Notes under the pieces: generated by a model
What the model was told of the DNA's origin: nothing
Seen by the model: the letters and a program-made list of their open reading frames with translations, nothing else
The model's database searches: none
Program-made: the position numbers and the translations under genes
Assembly (NCBI RefSeq): GCF_036962705.1
Contig: NZ_JBALOQ010000018.1
Coordinates: 1 to 64,000, forward strand
Length of the DNA stretch: 64,000 nt
DNA from: Ferdinandcohnia sp036962705
GTDB lineage: Bacteria; Bacillota; Bacilli; Bacillales; Bacillaceae_L
Direction of reading: 5' to 3'
In this document: positions 33,613-41,175 of the stretch, piece after piece
Position numbering within the stretch: the stretch's first letter is position 1
How the letters are laid out: the number at the start of each line of letters is the position of its first letter

Positions 33613-33965
33613 AAGTGCAAGCGCCTCGAAAGCGGAACGTCGACTGACTACTGCCACGTCCTGTGGCAACGTCGATGTCAGCACTTCCTCGAAAATGCAG
33701 TGCATTTTCTTCGTGCGATGTTTATGCTTTCAAAGCTTTTCTTATCCTGTGCAAGTCCGACAAGTATAAGAAAAGCCGGCGAGAAGGATGCATTTTATCC
33801 TTTCTTGACGGATTGACTAGACCAGAGTGCTGCTTAAAGCACTAAGTAAAGCTTCTTAGAGTAATCTTCGCAGAAATAAGCTATGCTTGTTACCGAAGGC
33901 TTTTCGAAAGATACTCACAGAAGCCTATTCAAGGTGAAGACTGGCTAATCGCTGGAACTAGACAC
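33613..33965. repeat. Dispersed repeat family A, longest copy A3
   Basis: Runs from AAAAGTGCAAGCGCC-like sequence to GGAACTAGACAC. It includes CTACTGCCACGTCCTGTGGC, GATGTTTATGCTTTC, CCGACAAGTATAAGAAAAGC and GGCTTTTCGAAAGATACTC. It is the reverse complement arrangement of copy 121-420, which shares the less common flanking parts, so these two are the closest pair. No gene lies in this gap. Confidence 0.82.
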
Positions 33966-33978
33966 AAAAAAAGAGCAC

Positions 33979-34004
33979 AAAAAAACTGACCAACGCTTGG
34001 TCAG
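33979..34004 (-). terminator. Intrinsic terminator of sodF
   Basis: CTGACCAA pairs with TTGGTCAG (33986-34004), followed by seven T on the minus strand. Confidence 0.88.
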
Positions 34005-34017
34005 AATAAATAATGAT

Positions 34018-34896
34018 TTAATATTGCTTCCATAGAAGTTTTGATGCTTCATTAAATCGATGTTCCACTTCATTCCAATTTACGATATTCCACCAATTTT
34101 TCACATAGTCAGCACGTACATTTTTATATTGTAGATAATAGGCATGTTCCCAAACATCTAGGACTAATAACGGAATCGTATCCCATTGTGTCATGAATTG
34201 ATGACTTTCCGCCTGTAGGATTTCTAAGCGACCAGCTCTCGGTGACCATACCAATATTGCCCAACCTCCACCTTCTACTTTGTTTGCCGCTTCACTGAAA
34301 TGTCTTTTAAAAGCTTCAAAGCTACCAAAATCTCTATTAATCTGGCGTAGCAATTCACGTCCTGGCATACCTCCACCCTTTGGCTTCATAACATTCCAAA
34401 AAATCGTATGCAAATAATGACCCGAACCATTGAAGGCTGCTTCTCTTTCCCAATGCTTTAATAAATCATAATCACCTGTATTACGGGCCTTTTCCATCAT
34501 TTTCTCGGCCTTGTTTAAGCCGTCAACATAGCTCTTATGGTGCTTATCATGATGGAGTCTCATGATTTCTCTTGATATATATGGCTCTAATGCATCGTAG
34601 TTATATGGGAGAGGTGGCAATGTATGCTGTCCAATTCCCACTCTTCGTATATCTTGAGATTCCTCATTTACCTCGGATTGTTCTGCAAATCTTAATCCGG
34701 AATTATAAAGATTCTCTACCTCAGCCTGTAATTCAAGCATACTAGTTGGAGTTGAATTTTCCCCAAAGGCATCAAGGTAATTTGAAAAATTCATAAGTTC
34801 TAATTGAAGGTCTTCATTCCGCACATTCTCAAATTGTTTTTTCATTTCCAAAAACCATTTATTCACATCTTCCACATACTTTTCAGGGCTTCCCAT
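34018..34896 (-). CDS. sodF: Fe/Mn superoxide dismutase SodF with N-terminal helical extension
   Basis: A 292-residue protein: residues 1-90 are a charged helical extension absent from classical SodA; residues 95-290 form the SOD domain. Metal ligands are visible: His in MRLHHDKHH, His in GHYLHTIFW, and Asp and His in DVWEHAYYLQY. It converts superoxide to hydrogen peroxide. The long form matches B. subtilis SodF (281 residues). ATG 34896 is 6 bases after GGAGG. It is divergent from a DUF2935 gene. Confidence 0.9.
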   Translation of the reverse strand: MGSPEKYVEDVNKWFLEMKKQFENVRNEDLQLELMNFSNYLDAFGENSTPTSMLELQAEVENLYNSGLRFAEQSEVNEESQDIRRVGIGQHTLPPLPYNYDALEPYISREIMRLHHDKHHKSYVDGLNKAEKMMEKARNTGDYDLLKHWEREAAFNGSGHYLHTIFWNVMKPKGGGMPGRELLRQINRDFGSFEAFKRHFSEAANKVEGGGWAILVWSPRAGRLEILQAESHQFMTQWDTIPLLVLDVWEHAYYLQYKNVRADYVKNWWNIVNWNEVEHRFNEASKLLWKQY

Positions 34897-35106
34897 CATA
34901 ATCCTCCCTCAGATTTAATCGTCATTATCGTATGCGTTTTACCTATTTTTGTGACTCCCTAGGTAGGTTATTGAAATCTATGATTCACAAATCTTTCCTT
35001 TATCACATAGAAATAGCGTAGAAAACTTGGCGAATGCCTATTTTTATTAAATTTGTAAAGCTTATTGTTTAATTTTGTATAGGTATATTTTAGGAGGTAT
35101 GAAAAA

Positions 35107-35919
35107 ATGAATCGCTCATTTCAAGAGGAAGCCTTATTTGAAACTCAGTTTTGGATGCAGGTTCTAGGTGACCATAGTCGATTTATACATGATTCCTTAG
35201 CACTGAGTGAAAAAGAAAGAATTGCGAAAACTGAAAAGTTTATTACAACTTTTGATCGTTTATTAGACTTGGCAAGACAACCTTTACAGCCAAATCAAAT
35301 TATCGCAGTTATCCATGAGGGAAGAACTGCTGCAGAACAACTTCGCGTGTTAAAATTAGATATTCTTAAAAATCAATTAATTGGAAATGTAAAAATCAGT
35401 CTTTCTCCTCCTTTTGTTAATCATATGGTCAATGAATTAGAGGAATGGCTACGTGTATCTAGCTTTTTAGTAGAAGGTAAAAGTGTCCCACCTACGCATG
35501 CATTGCATCATCACCTTATTTGGTTATTAGATGCGGCAGGACATGCGGGTGTGATTGTATCGAACCTAGATAGGGTAGAAAAAAATTTACTTCAAAAGAG
35601 CGAGAAATTCGTCAAGGAATGGGAGGATTTTTATTTAAAAGCAGTTGAATTGGTTGGATTCTTACGCACAAGCCAATATGAATTCCCAGCACTTTCTCGA
35701 TTTAACAATGATGTAGAAATAGAAATGAAGATTTTTAAGGGGTTCTTAGAAGAGTTAGAGGAAATGGAATTAAGTAAAGAGATCTTAGGAGTTTTGACTC
35801 CACTAATGGCTGACCATATGGCAAGAGAAGAATGCTATTATTTAATCAAATTAGCAGAATCGACAAAAGAAATTAATCGTCCAAATTGTGACCCGACTAA
35901 GCCACGCGTGCAAGAATAA
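35107..35919 (+). CDS. DUF2935 domain protein, tandem four-helix-bundle
   Basis: A 270-residue all-helical cytoplasmic protein that looks like two copies of one unit (about 1-130 and 131-265). Each has His/Glu-rich helix starts, for example FETQFWMQVLGDHSRFIHD, HALHHHLIWLLDAAGHAG and MADHMAREECYYL. Such patterns in helical bundles often bind metal. The family is common in spore-formers and has no settled function. AGGAGGT lies before the ATG. It is single, and divergent from sodF. Confidence 0.85.
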   Translation: MNRSFQEEALFETQFWMQVLGDHSRFIHDSLALSEKERIAKTEKFITTFDRLLDLARQPLQPNQIIAVIHEGRTAAEQLRVLKLDILKNQLIGNVKISLSPPFVNHMVNELEEWLRVSSFLVEGKSVPPTHALHHHLIWLLDAAGHAGVIVSNLDRVEKNLLQKSEKFVKEWEDFYLKAVELVGFLRTSQYEFPALSRFNNDVEIEMKIFKGFLEELEEMELSKEILGVLTPLMADHMAREECYYLIKLAESTKEINRPNCDPTKPRVQE

Positions 35920-35920
35920 C

Positions 35921-35963
35921 AGAAAACCCCAACTGCTGATATTCTCTGCAATTGGGGTTTAAT
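35921..35963. terminator. Bidirectional terminator after the DUF2935 gene
   Basis: AAACCCCAA (35924-35932) pairs with TTGGGGTTT (35952-35960), with a second short pairing inside, between two convergent genes. Confidence 0.75.
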
Positions 35964-35967
35964 TTCA

Positions 35968-36384
35968 TTATGATTGTTCGACAAATTCTAATGGTGATTT
36001 TACTTCATAGCTATTTTTATGATGGAGATGTGTAAAAATTTCTTTTAGTCTATCAAATTGAATTCCTTTAAAATGTTCTTCAAATTGTTTTTGTTCATTT
36101 AGATAAACTCGCTTACGATGACGATACCTAGGGTCCTTAAGCAAGCATACGAGTGCTACAAGATCCTTAAAATAAACCTCATTTGAATCAATTTTAAAAA
36201 CTGGGTCTTCGGTAAAAGGAGTAAATGATGTAAATTGTTCATCAAAATAACGCAAATAAAGTACTTGTAATGTCCTTTCCTCCCCATCCTCAACAAATGT
36301 TACTTCGGATTGGTTAAAAAAGTCCTCAAAAGTATTTTTTAACGTTTTTTCAAGTTCAAATCCACTACATTGTTTAATTAACAC
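35968..36384 (-). CDS. Uncharacterised 138-residue protein downstream of scpB
   Basis: I do not recognise this protein. It is soluble, charged, without signal peptide or membrane segment, and has a basic middle (DPRYRHRKRVYLNEQKQFEE). It starts with GTG at 36384, with GGGGTGGA upstream. It follows scpB on the same strand after about 75 bases, but does not resemble B. subtilis YpuI, which holds that slot. Coding is supported by the ribosome site and the compact gene spacing. Confidence 0.65.
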   Translation of the reverse strand: MLIKQCSGFELEKTLKNTFEDFFNQSEVTFVEDGEERTLQVLYLRYFDEQFTSFTPFTEDPVFKIDSNEVYFKDLVALVCLLKDPRYRHRKRVYLNEQKQFEEHFKGIQFDRLKEIFTHLHHKNSYEVKSPLEFVEQS

Positions 36385-36458
36385 AGTTCCACCCCACTAG
36401 CCACCATTTTCCATATAGATTATCTATATATTACCATAGATAGCATACTTAAGGTGAG

Positions 36459-37049
36459 TTAATTTGAATCTTCTATCGTTTCTTGGAATCTCTCAAAGAA
36501 GAGGTCTGCTTCCTCCTGGACATATTCTTCGTCCACTTTTTCAGGAAGTGGAGGCAATTCCTTTAAAGTCTTTAATCCAAAATACTCTAAGAACTCCTTT
36601 GTTGTACCATATAAAATCGCTCTTCCAGTACCTTCAACGCGCCCTACCTCTTTGATTAATGCTTTTGCCGTTAAGGTATGAATCGGTCTCTCCGTCTTCA
36701 CCCCGCGAATTTCTTCGACTTCTGCTCGTGTAATCGGCTGACGATAGGCAATAATCGCAAGTGTTTCTAAAGCAGCCTGTGATAAAGATGTTGAAGTAGG
36801 TGATTCTACTAGTTTCTTCAGGTAAACGGCATGTTCTTTTTTTGTCGTTAATTGATAGGTTCCAGCTACCTCTATTAGATTTATGCCTCTACCTGCTTTT
36901 GTGTAGTCATTCTTTAACTCATTGATAATGTCTAAAGCAGTGCTCTCACTTATTTCTAAAACAATGGCCATTTGTTTCAATGTCAAACCTTCGTCTCCTG
37001 CTGCAAAAAGAAGCCCCTCGACAATGGCTTTCCAATCTATTAATTTCAT
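36459..37049 (-). CDS. scpB: Segregation and condensation protein ScpB
   Basis: A 196-residue protein of two winged-helix domains (about 5-80 and 85-160; SQAALETLAIIAYRQPITRAE is diagnostic). ScpB dimers bind ScpA and the Smc ATPase in the bacterial condensin, needed for chromosome organisation and segregation. It starts 2 bases after the scpA stop. Confidence 0.96.
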   Translation of the reverse strand: MKLIDWKAIVEGLLFAAGDEGLTLKQMAIVLEISESTALDIINELKNDYTKAGRGINLIEVAGTYQLTTKKEHAVYLKKLVESPTSTSLSQAALETLAIIAYRQPITRAEVEEIRGVKTERPIHTLTAKALIKEVGRVEGTGRAILYGTTKEFLEYFGLKTLKELPPLPEKVDEEYVQEEADLFFERFQETIEDSN

Positions 37050-37051
37050 TA

Positions 37052-37813
37052 CTAAAAATCCCTTTCCATACTCGATATATAAATTTCTGAAAAATTGTTC
37101 CGCTGTTCAATTAATACAACATTATTTTTCATTAATTCAAGAAGCGCAAGGAATGTGACAACAATATGGTTTTTATCATGGTATGGAAAAAGCTCTGTAA
37201 ATTTCTTTTTTCCACGGTACCCCTTTAATTCGTTAATAATTTCTTCCATCCTTTTTTCAATAGGAATCTCTTGTCTTGTAATTCTTGTTGATAATGGCCT
37301 CTGCAATTTTTTACGGCGCATTAGCTTTTGTAAGGCTCCAAGCATGTCGTATATGTTGACATCCAATGAAGAATCTATTTTGACATCCTTCGTAAATTCA
37401 CTTAAATCACTAGGAGGCTTTGTAAACAATTGGGAACGTTCTTCTTCTAGATGTTTTAGATCTTCAGCAGCACCCTTATATTTGCGGTATTCAATCAAGC
37501 GGTTCATCAGTTCTTCACGCGGGTCCTCTTCATAATCAAACTCGGAGTCACCATCGATAAGTACTTCTTCTTGTTTCGGAAGCAACATTTTACTTTTAAT
37601 CGCTAAAAGTGTCGCGGCCATAACAAGGTATTCACTTGCAATATCTAATTGTAAAACTTTCATTGCATGAATATATATTAAGTATTGTTCTGTAATTTCT
37701 GCAACTGGTATGTCGTAAATATCAATTTCTAATCGGTTGATTAAATGTAAAAGAAGGTCTAATGGACCTTCAAAAGAGTCAATTTTTACGCTGTAATGTA
37801 AGTCCACGCTCAT
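37052..37813 (-). CDS. scpA: Segregation and condensation protein ScpA (kleisin)
   Basis: The kleisin subunit of Smc-ScpAB. The N-terminal domain begins with VKIDSFEGPLDLLLHLINRL and the C-terminal winged helix has HDKNHIVVTFLALLELMKNN. With the start at 37813 (MSVDLHY) the length is 253, close to B. subtilis (251). Further in-frame ATGs lie at 37834 and 37891, but they would extend the protein beyond the family. The ribosome site is GGTGAG, rather close. Confidence 0.93.
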   Translation of the reverse strand: MSVDLHYSVKIDSFEGPLDLLLHLINRLEIDIYDIPVAEITEQYLIYIHAMKVLQLDIASEYLVMAATLLAIKSKMLLPKQEEVLIDGDSEFDYEEDPREELMNRLIEYRKYKGAAEDLKHLEEERSQLFTKPPSDLSEFTKDVKIDSSLDVNIYDMLGALQKLMRRKKLQRPLSTRITRQEIPIEKRMEEIINELKGYRGKKKFTELFPYHDKNHIVVTFLALLELMKNNVVLIEQRNNFSEIYISSMERDF

Positions 37814-37968
37814 CTCACCAAAAATACCCTTCATGACAGTTTCATTTCTTTCTATTTTAACACAATAATTAGTATAGAACATAATTTGCATTCAAGCTAT
37901 AACTGGATTTTGGATATTTGTCCCACAAATAATTATAAAAAATGATGTTCGTATAGACACCCGCCCAC

Positions 37969-37995
37969 ACAAGAAGTAGTAATAGTCATACTATA
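37969..37995 (+). promoter_or_regulatory. Sigma-K type promoter of the YjcZ-like gene
   Basis: AC at 37969-37970, exactly 16 bases, CATACTATA at 37987-37995. It matches the sigma-K pattern (AC, 16, CATANNNTA). It lies 35 bases before the start codon. CATACTA also fits sigma-G, but no matching -35 is present. Confidence 0.6.
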
Positions 37996-38030
37996 ACTGT
38001 GTAACCAAGAATTTTAAGGAGGTATTTTAA

Positions 38031-38123
38031 ATGGGTGACGGATTTGGCTTCGGTGGTGGATTTGCGTTAATCGTTGTGTTGTTTATTCTTTTAATTATCG
38101 TGGGAGCTGCTTGGTGTTTTTAA
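38031..38123 (+). CDS. YjcZ-family tiny sporulation membrane protein
   Basis: A 30-residue peptide: Gly/Phe-rich start (MGDGFGFGGGF), then one hydrophobic segment (ALIVVLFILLIIVGAA) and WCF at the end. This is the form of the YjcZ/YosA 'tiny transmembrane' family found in many copies in Bacillus and linked with sporulation. A perfect AAGGAGGT lies 8 bases before the ATG, a sigma-K-like promoter lies upstream and a terminator downstream, so it is a complete single gene. Confidence 0.88.
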   Translation: MGDGFGFGGGFALIVVLFILLIIVGAAWCF

Positions 38124-38143
38124 TTAAAACTAATAATGACGAT

Positions 38144-38177
38144 AAAGTGTTCGGCATTTTGCTGAACACTTTATTTT
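38144..38177 (+). terminator. Intrinsic terminator of the YjcZ-like gene
   Basis: AAAGTGTTCGGC (38144-38155) pairs with GCTGAACACTTT (38161-38172), with one G-U pair, then ATTTTCCC. Confidence 0.82.
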
Positions 38178-38245
38178 CCCATGTTTTGGGTACATTATTA
38201 TGTTAAACTACACATACATAGTGTTAAAAGGATGTGTGATCCCAT

Positions 38246-38776
38246 TTGTACCCACAAGCACTTATAAAATATTTAATTCATTTTCACTGTGACCGTGACT
38301 ATTTTGAATGCCATGAAGTATTAGAAGAACATTGGAAAGAAGATCCTATTCCTGAAAGAAAGCCATATTGGGTAGGTTTAATTCAGATTGCCGTATCACT
38401 TTATCACCACCGCCGCGGAAATAAAGCAGGTGCACTTAAAATGATGAAAAGTGCACTTACAATTTGTAAGAACCAGAAATCCGAATTAGTGCAATTAGGC
38501 TTGCAGGTTGACGATCTGGTTGAAGTTTTACAAAAAACATTTCACGATATTGAAAATGGTGCACCATACGAAAGTATAAGTTTACCTTTAGCAGATAAAA
38601 ATCTACTTGCCACCTGCATTTCTCAGGCTTCTCTATCCGGGAAATCATGGGGAAAAGCAAGCGATTTAACAAATAAGGAATTAATTCATAAACATTCATT
38701 GCGGGACAGAAGCGATGTCATTGTCGAACGGCATAAACAATTGTTACTAAAACAGAAGATGCGAAACAAGAACTAA
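38246..38776 (+). CDS. ypuF: DUF309 protein YpuF
   Basis: A 176-residue helical protein with the DUF309 signature FECHEVLEEHWKE (His/Glu pattern, about residues 19-31) and WVGLIQIAVSLYHHRRGN. The start is TTG with AAAGGA upstream. It corresponds to B. subtilis YpuF by family and by its place next to scpA. It lies head-to-head with scpA and ends at a terminator shared with ribT. Function unknown. Confidence 0.87.
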   Translation: MYPQALIKYLIHFHCDRDYFECHEVLEEHWKEDPIPERKPYWVGLIQIAVSLYHHRRGNKAGALKMMKSALTICKNQKSELVQLGLQVDDLVEVLQKTFHDIENGAPYESISLPLADKNLLATCISQASLSGKSWGKASDLTNKELIHKHSLRDRSDVIVERHKQLLLKQKMRNKN

Positions 38777-38804
38777 AAAGGACAGTCTTATGACTGTCCT
38801 TCTT
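38775..38804. terminator. Bidirectional terminator between ypuF and ribT
   Basis: AAGGACAGTC (38778-38787) pairs perfectly with GACTGTCCTT (38792-38801), loop TTAT. T-rich on both sides. Confidence 0.88.
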
Positions 38805-39165
38805 CACATTTCTCATCCTCTGAGAAATCACATTTCTCAAAAAAACCTGCGGTATATTCATTTGGTCGTAATTGACCATCTGGAAAATGCTCTTTTAGTG
38901 CCTTCACCATCGTTTTACCAATGCCTTGGTACCGATGGGATGGATTCACACAGATATGTTGAATTTCTACAAGATCCCCGTCATGGATTGTTGTTCCGAT
39001 AATTCCTACAATATCTTCTTCTTTCCATAAGAATAGCTGCTTTGTATCATCTTCTTCATATTGTTTCATAGTTGCTTGCAGGTTCTTTAGATCCTTTTCG
39101 GTCGGCATAAATGAAAGAAGCCCCATTGCGATTTTCTCATAATTCTTTTTATAACGAATTAACAT
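38788..39165 (-). CDS. ribT: GNAT acetyltransferase RibT
   Basis: A 125-residue GNAT protein, very like B. subtilis RibT from its first residues (MLIRYKKNYEKIAMGLLSFM). The acetyl-CoA loop is NPSHRYQGIGKTM (R/QxxGxG/A). RibT is the last gene of the riboflavin operon; its substrate is not known. A gap of about 178 bases separates it from ribH. Confidence 0.93.
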   Translation of the reverse strand: MLIRYKKNYEKIAMGLLSFMPTEKDLKNLQATMKQYEEDDTKQLFLWKEEDIVGIIGTTIHDGDLVEIQHICVNPSHRYQGIGKTMVKALKEHFPDGQLRPNEYTAGFFEKCDFSEDEKCEEGQS

Positions 39166-39343
39166 ATAAATCCCTCATTATCGAAAAACTTTCCAAATAG
39201 TATAACCATTATTACTTTTGGACTAACCTTAATACATTTATTAAGATTACCATTATCCAAGCTATTTTTCCATAGTCTTTTTGGAATACCCTTAAATTTA
39301 AATTATATCCAAAACCTTCTATATCTATACAAACTCTCGTTAA

Positions 39344-39811
39344 TTATTCAAAGGAACGGGCTAGATTCGCCATTTCAATAGCAGATACAGCCGAATCCCA
39401 TCCTTTATTTCCTGCTTTTGTTCCCGCTCTTTCGATTGCTTGTTCAATTGAATCAGTTGTTAAAACACCAAACATGACAGGTTTTCCAGTAGCTAATGAA
39501 GTTGAAGCCAATCCTTTCGCTACTTCGTTACATACAAAATCATAGTGGGAAGTAGAGCCTCTAATGACGGTCCCTAACGCAATTACAGCGTCATATTTGC
39601 TTGATTCAGCCATTTTTTTAGCTATTAAAGGAATTTCAAAGGCACCTGGAACCCAAGCAATTTCTACATCCTCATCTGCAACCCCATGTCTCTTAAGTCC
39701 ATCAAGTGCCCCTGTTAATAACTTTGCTGTTATAAATTCATTAAAACGTGCAACTACAATCCCTACTTTTAAACCTGTGCCAACTAAGTGTCCTTCATAA
39801 ATTTTATTCAT
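39344..39811 (-). CDS. ribH: 6,7-dimethyl-8-ribityllumazine synthase
   Basis: A 155-residue lumazine synthase that joins the 5-amino-6-ribitylaminouracil and the 4-carbon unit made by RibB. Motifs: GIVVARFNEFI, WVPGAFEIPL, GTVIRGSTSHYDFV (catalytic His) and FGVLTTDS. In Bacillus it forms 60-mer capsids that enclose riboflavin synthase. The second ATG, at 39811, is better spaced from GGAGG than 39814. Confidence 0.96.
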   Translation of the reverse strand: MNKIYEGHLVGTGLKVGIVVARFNEFITAKLLTGALDGLKRHGVADEDVEIAWVPGAFEIPLIAKKMAESSKYDAVIALGTVIRGSTSHYDFVCNEVAKGLASTSLATGKPVMFGVLTTDSIEQAIERAGTKAGNKGWDSAVSAIEMANLARSFE

Positions 39812-39868
39812 CATTAACCTCCGGTGTTATTAGTTATTGTGCTATTTTTTTAAAATTGTATAAATTAC

Positions 39869-40495
39869 CTATTCATTTCCAGTTCGTAGCTGTTCATTTT
39901 GGTTACGATAACGAATTAATTCTTTTATCGTAATCATTTTTAGCTTAAATTCATCTGCAATCTTTCGCAAATCATGAACTCTCGCCATGGTTCCGTCTTC
40001 TTTCACAATTTCACAGATTACCCCAGCTGGATCTGAGCCACAAAGGGCCGCTAAATCGACAGCTGCCTCTGTATGACCAGCCCTATGGAGTACTCCACCT
40101 TCCTTTGCAATTAAAGGAAAAACGTGACCAGGTCTTTTGAAGTCTGATGCTTTTGAATCTGGGTTGAGTAGTTCCAATATTGTTGTTGAACGTTCAATTG
40201 CACTTATACCTGTTGTAGTAGTTTTATGATCAATACTTACTGTAAAAGCAGTTCCATGCGGGTCCGTATTATGCGTAACCATCGGGTCTAGATTTAATTT
40301 ACTGGCCAACTCTTTTGTAATAGGAGTACATACGAGTCCACGTCCATGTGTGATCATAAAATTAATGACCTCTGGAGTTGCTTTATCGGCAAGTGCAATA
40401 AAATCTCCTTCATTTTCACGATCTTCATCATCACAAACAATGATTACTTTTCCTTGTTTTAGATCGGAAAGTGCATCTTCAATTGGATCAAACAT
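39869..40495 (-). CDS. ribB: 3,4-dihydroxy-2-butanone-4-phosphate synthase, stand-alone RibB
   Basis: A 208-residue enzyme that makes the 4-carbon unit for lumazine from ribulose 5-phosphate. Motifs: CDDEDRENEGDFI, THGRGLVC, RPGHVFPL and HRAGHTEAAVDL. The B. subtilis ortholog RibA (about 400 residues) continues into a GTP cyclohydrolase II domain after this point. Here the protein ends at LIRYRNQNEQLRTGNE and only 54 bases remain before ribH. So the second half has been lost from the operon. The remaining domain is complete. Confidence 0.95.
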   Translation of the reverse strand: MFDPIEDALSDLKQGKVIIVCDDEDRENEGDFIALADKATPEVINFMITHGRGLVCTPITKELASKLNLDPMVTHNTDPHGTAFTVSIDHKTTTTGISAIERSTTILELLNPDSKASDFKRPGHVFPLIAKEGGVLHRAGHTEAAVDLAALCGSDPAGVICEIVKEDGTMARVHDLRKIADEFKLKMITIKELIRYRNQNEQLRTGNE

Positions 40496-40509
40496 TGTTG
40501 TCCCCCCTT

Positions 40510-41166
40510 TTATTTAAAGCCGTGTTCTTCTAAAAAGCTTGTGGTAATCTTGGATTTAGTTGATTTTTCGTTTACTAAAGATCGTTGCAGAAATGAGCTT
40601 ACATACTTCCCAAACATGTCACATTCGATGTTTACAATGTCACCTACACCCTTTCTATGTAAAATCGTTTCTGATAACGTATGAGGGATCAAAGAGAGAG
40701 TAAACGTATTTTCCGTAAGTCCGAAAATAGTTAAGCTTGTCCCGTCCACCGCAACCGATCCTTTGTAAATCATAAACTGAACAAGTTCTTCTGGAACTTC
40801 AATTTCATAATACACGGCATTTCCTTTTGGTTCTTTTCGAACAATTTTTCCGATACCATCTACATGACCTGAAACAATATGCCCTCCAAAGCGGCCTCCA
40901 GCAGCCATGGCTCTTTCTAGATTGACAGCGTGATTACGTTTTAATTCGCGTAATGACGTTGATTTAACCGTTTCTGGCATCACATCAACATTGAAACCAT
41001 CAGATGTGAATTCCGTCACAGTTAAACAAACTCCATTGACCGAAATACTATCACCTAAGTTCACATCCTCGAGAATTCTTTTAGCCTGAATCACCATTTC
41101 AATCGAATCCTGTGATCCGTTTATTGCTTTTACTTTCCCGATTTCTTCAACAATCCCTGTAAACAT
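40510..41166 (-). CDS. ribE: Riboflavin synthase (alpha subunit)
   Basis: A 218-residue enzyme built of two similar lumazine-binding barrels (about 1-95 and 97-195). The first starts MFTGIVEEIG and the second has GGRFGGHIVSGHVDGIG. It dismutates two 6,7-dimethyl-8-ribityllumazine molecules to riboflavin. ATG 41166 is spaced well from AGGTG; GTG 41175 is possible. Located between ribD and ribB. Confidence 0.96.
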   Translation of the reverse strand: MFTGIVEEIGKVKAINGSQDSIEMVIQAKRILEDVNLGDSISVNGVCLTVTEFTSDGFNVDVMPETVKSTSLRELKRNHAVNLERAMAAGGRFGGHIVSGHVDGIGKIVRKEPKGNAVYYEIEVPEELVQFMIYKGSVAVDGTSLTIFGLTENTFTLSLIPHTLSETILHRKGVGDIVNIECDMFGKYVSSFLQRSLVNEKSTKSKITTSFLEEHGFK

Positions 41167-41175
41167 TTTTTTCAC

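Noticed and set aside
33565..33845. Two plus-strand frames of 60-83 codons
   Set aside because: Both lie in repeat copy A3, which is non-coding in its other copies.
39815..39868. A frameshifted remnant of GTP cyclohydrolase II after ribB
   Set aside because: Only 54 bases are there, with no recognisable codons for that domain, so it is a deletion rather than a frameshift.
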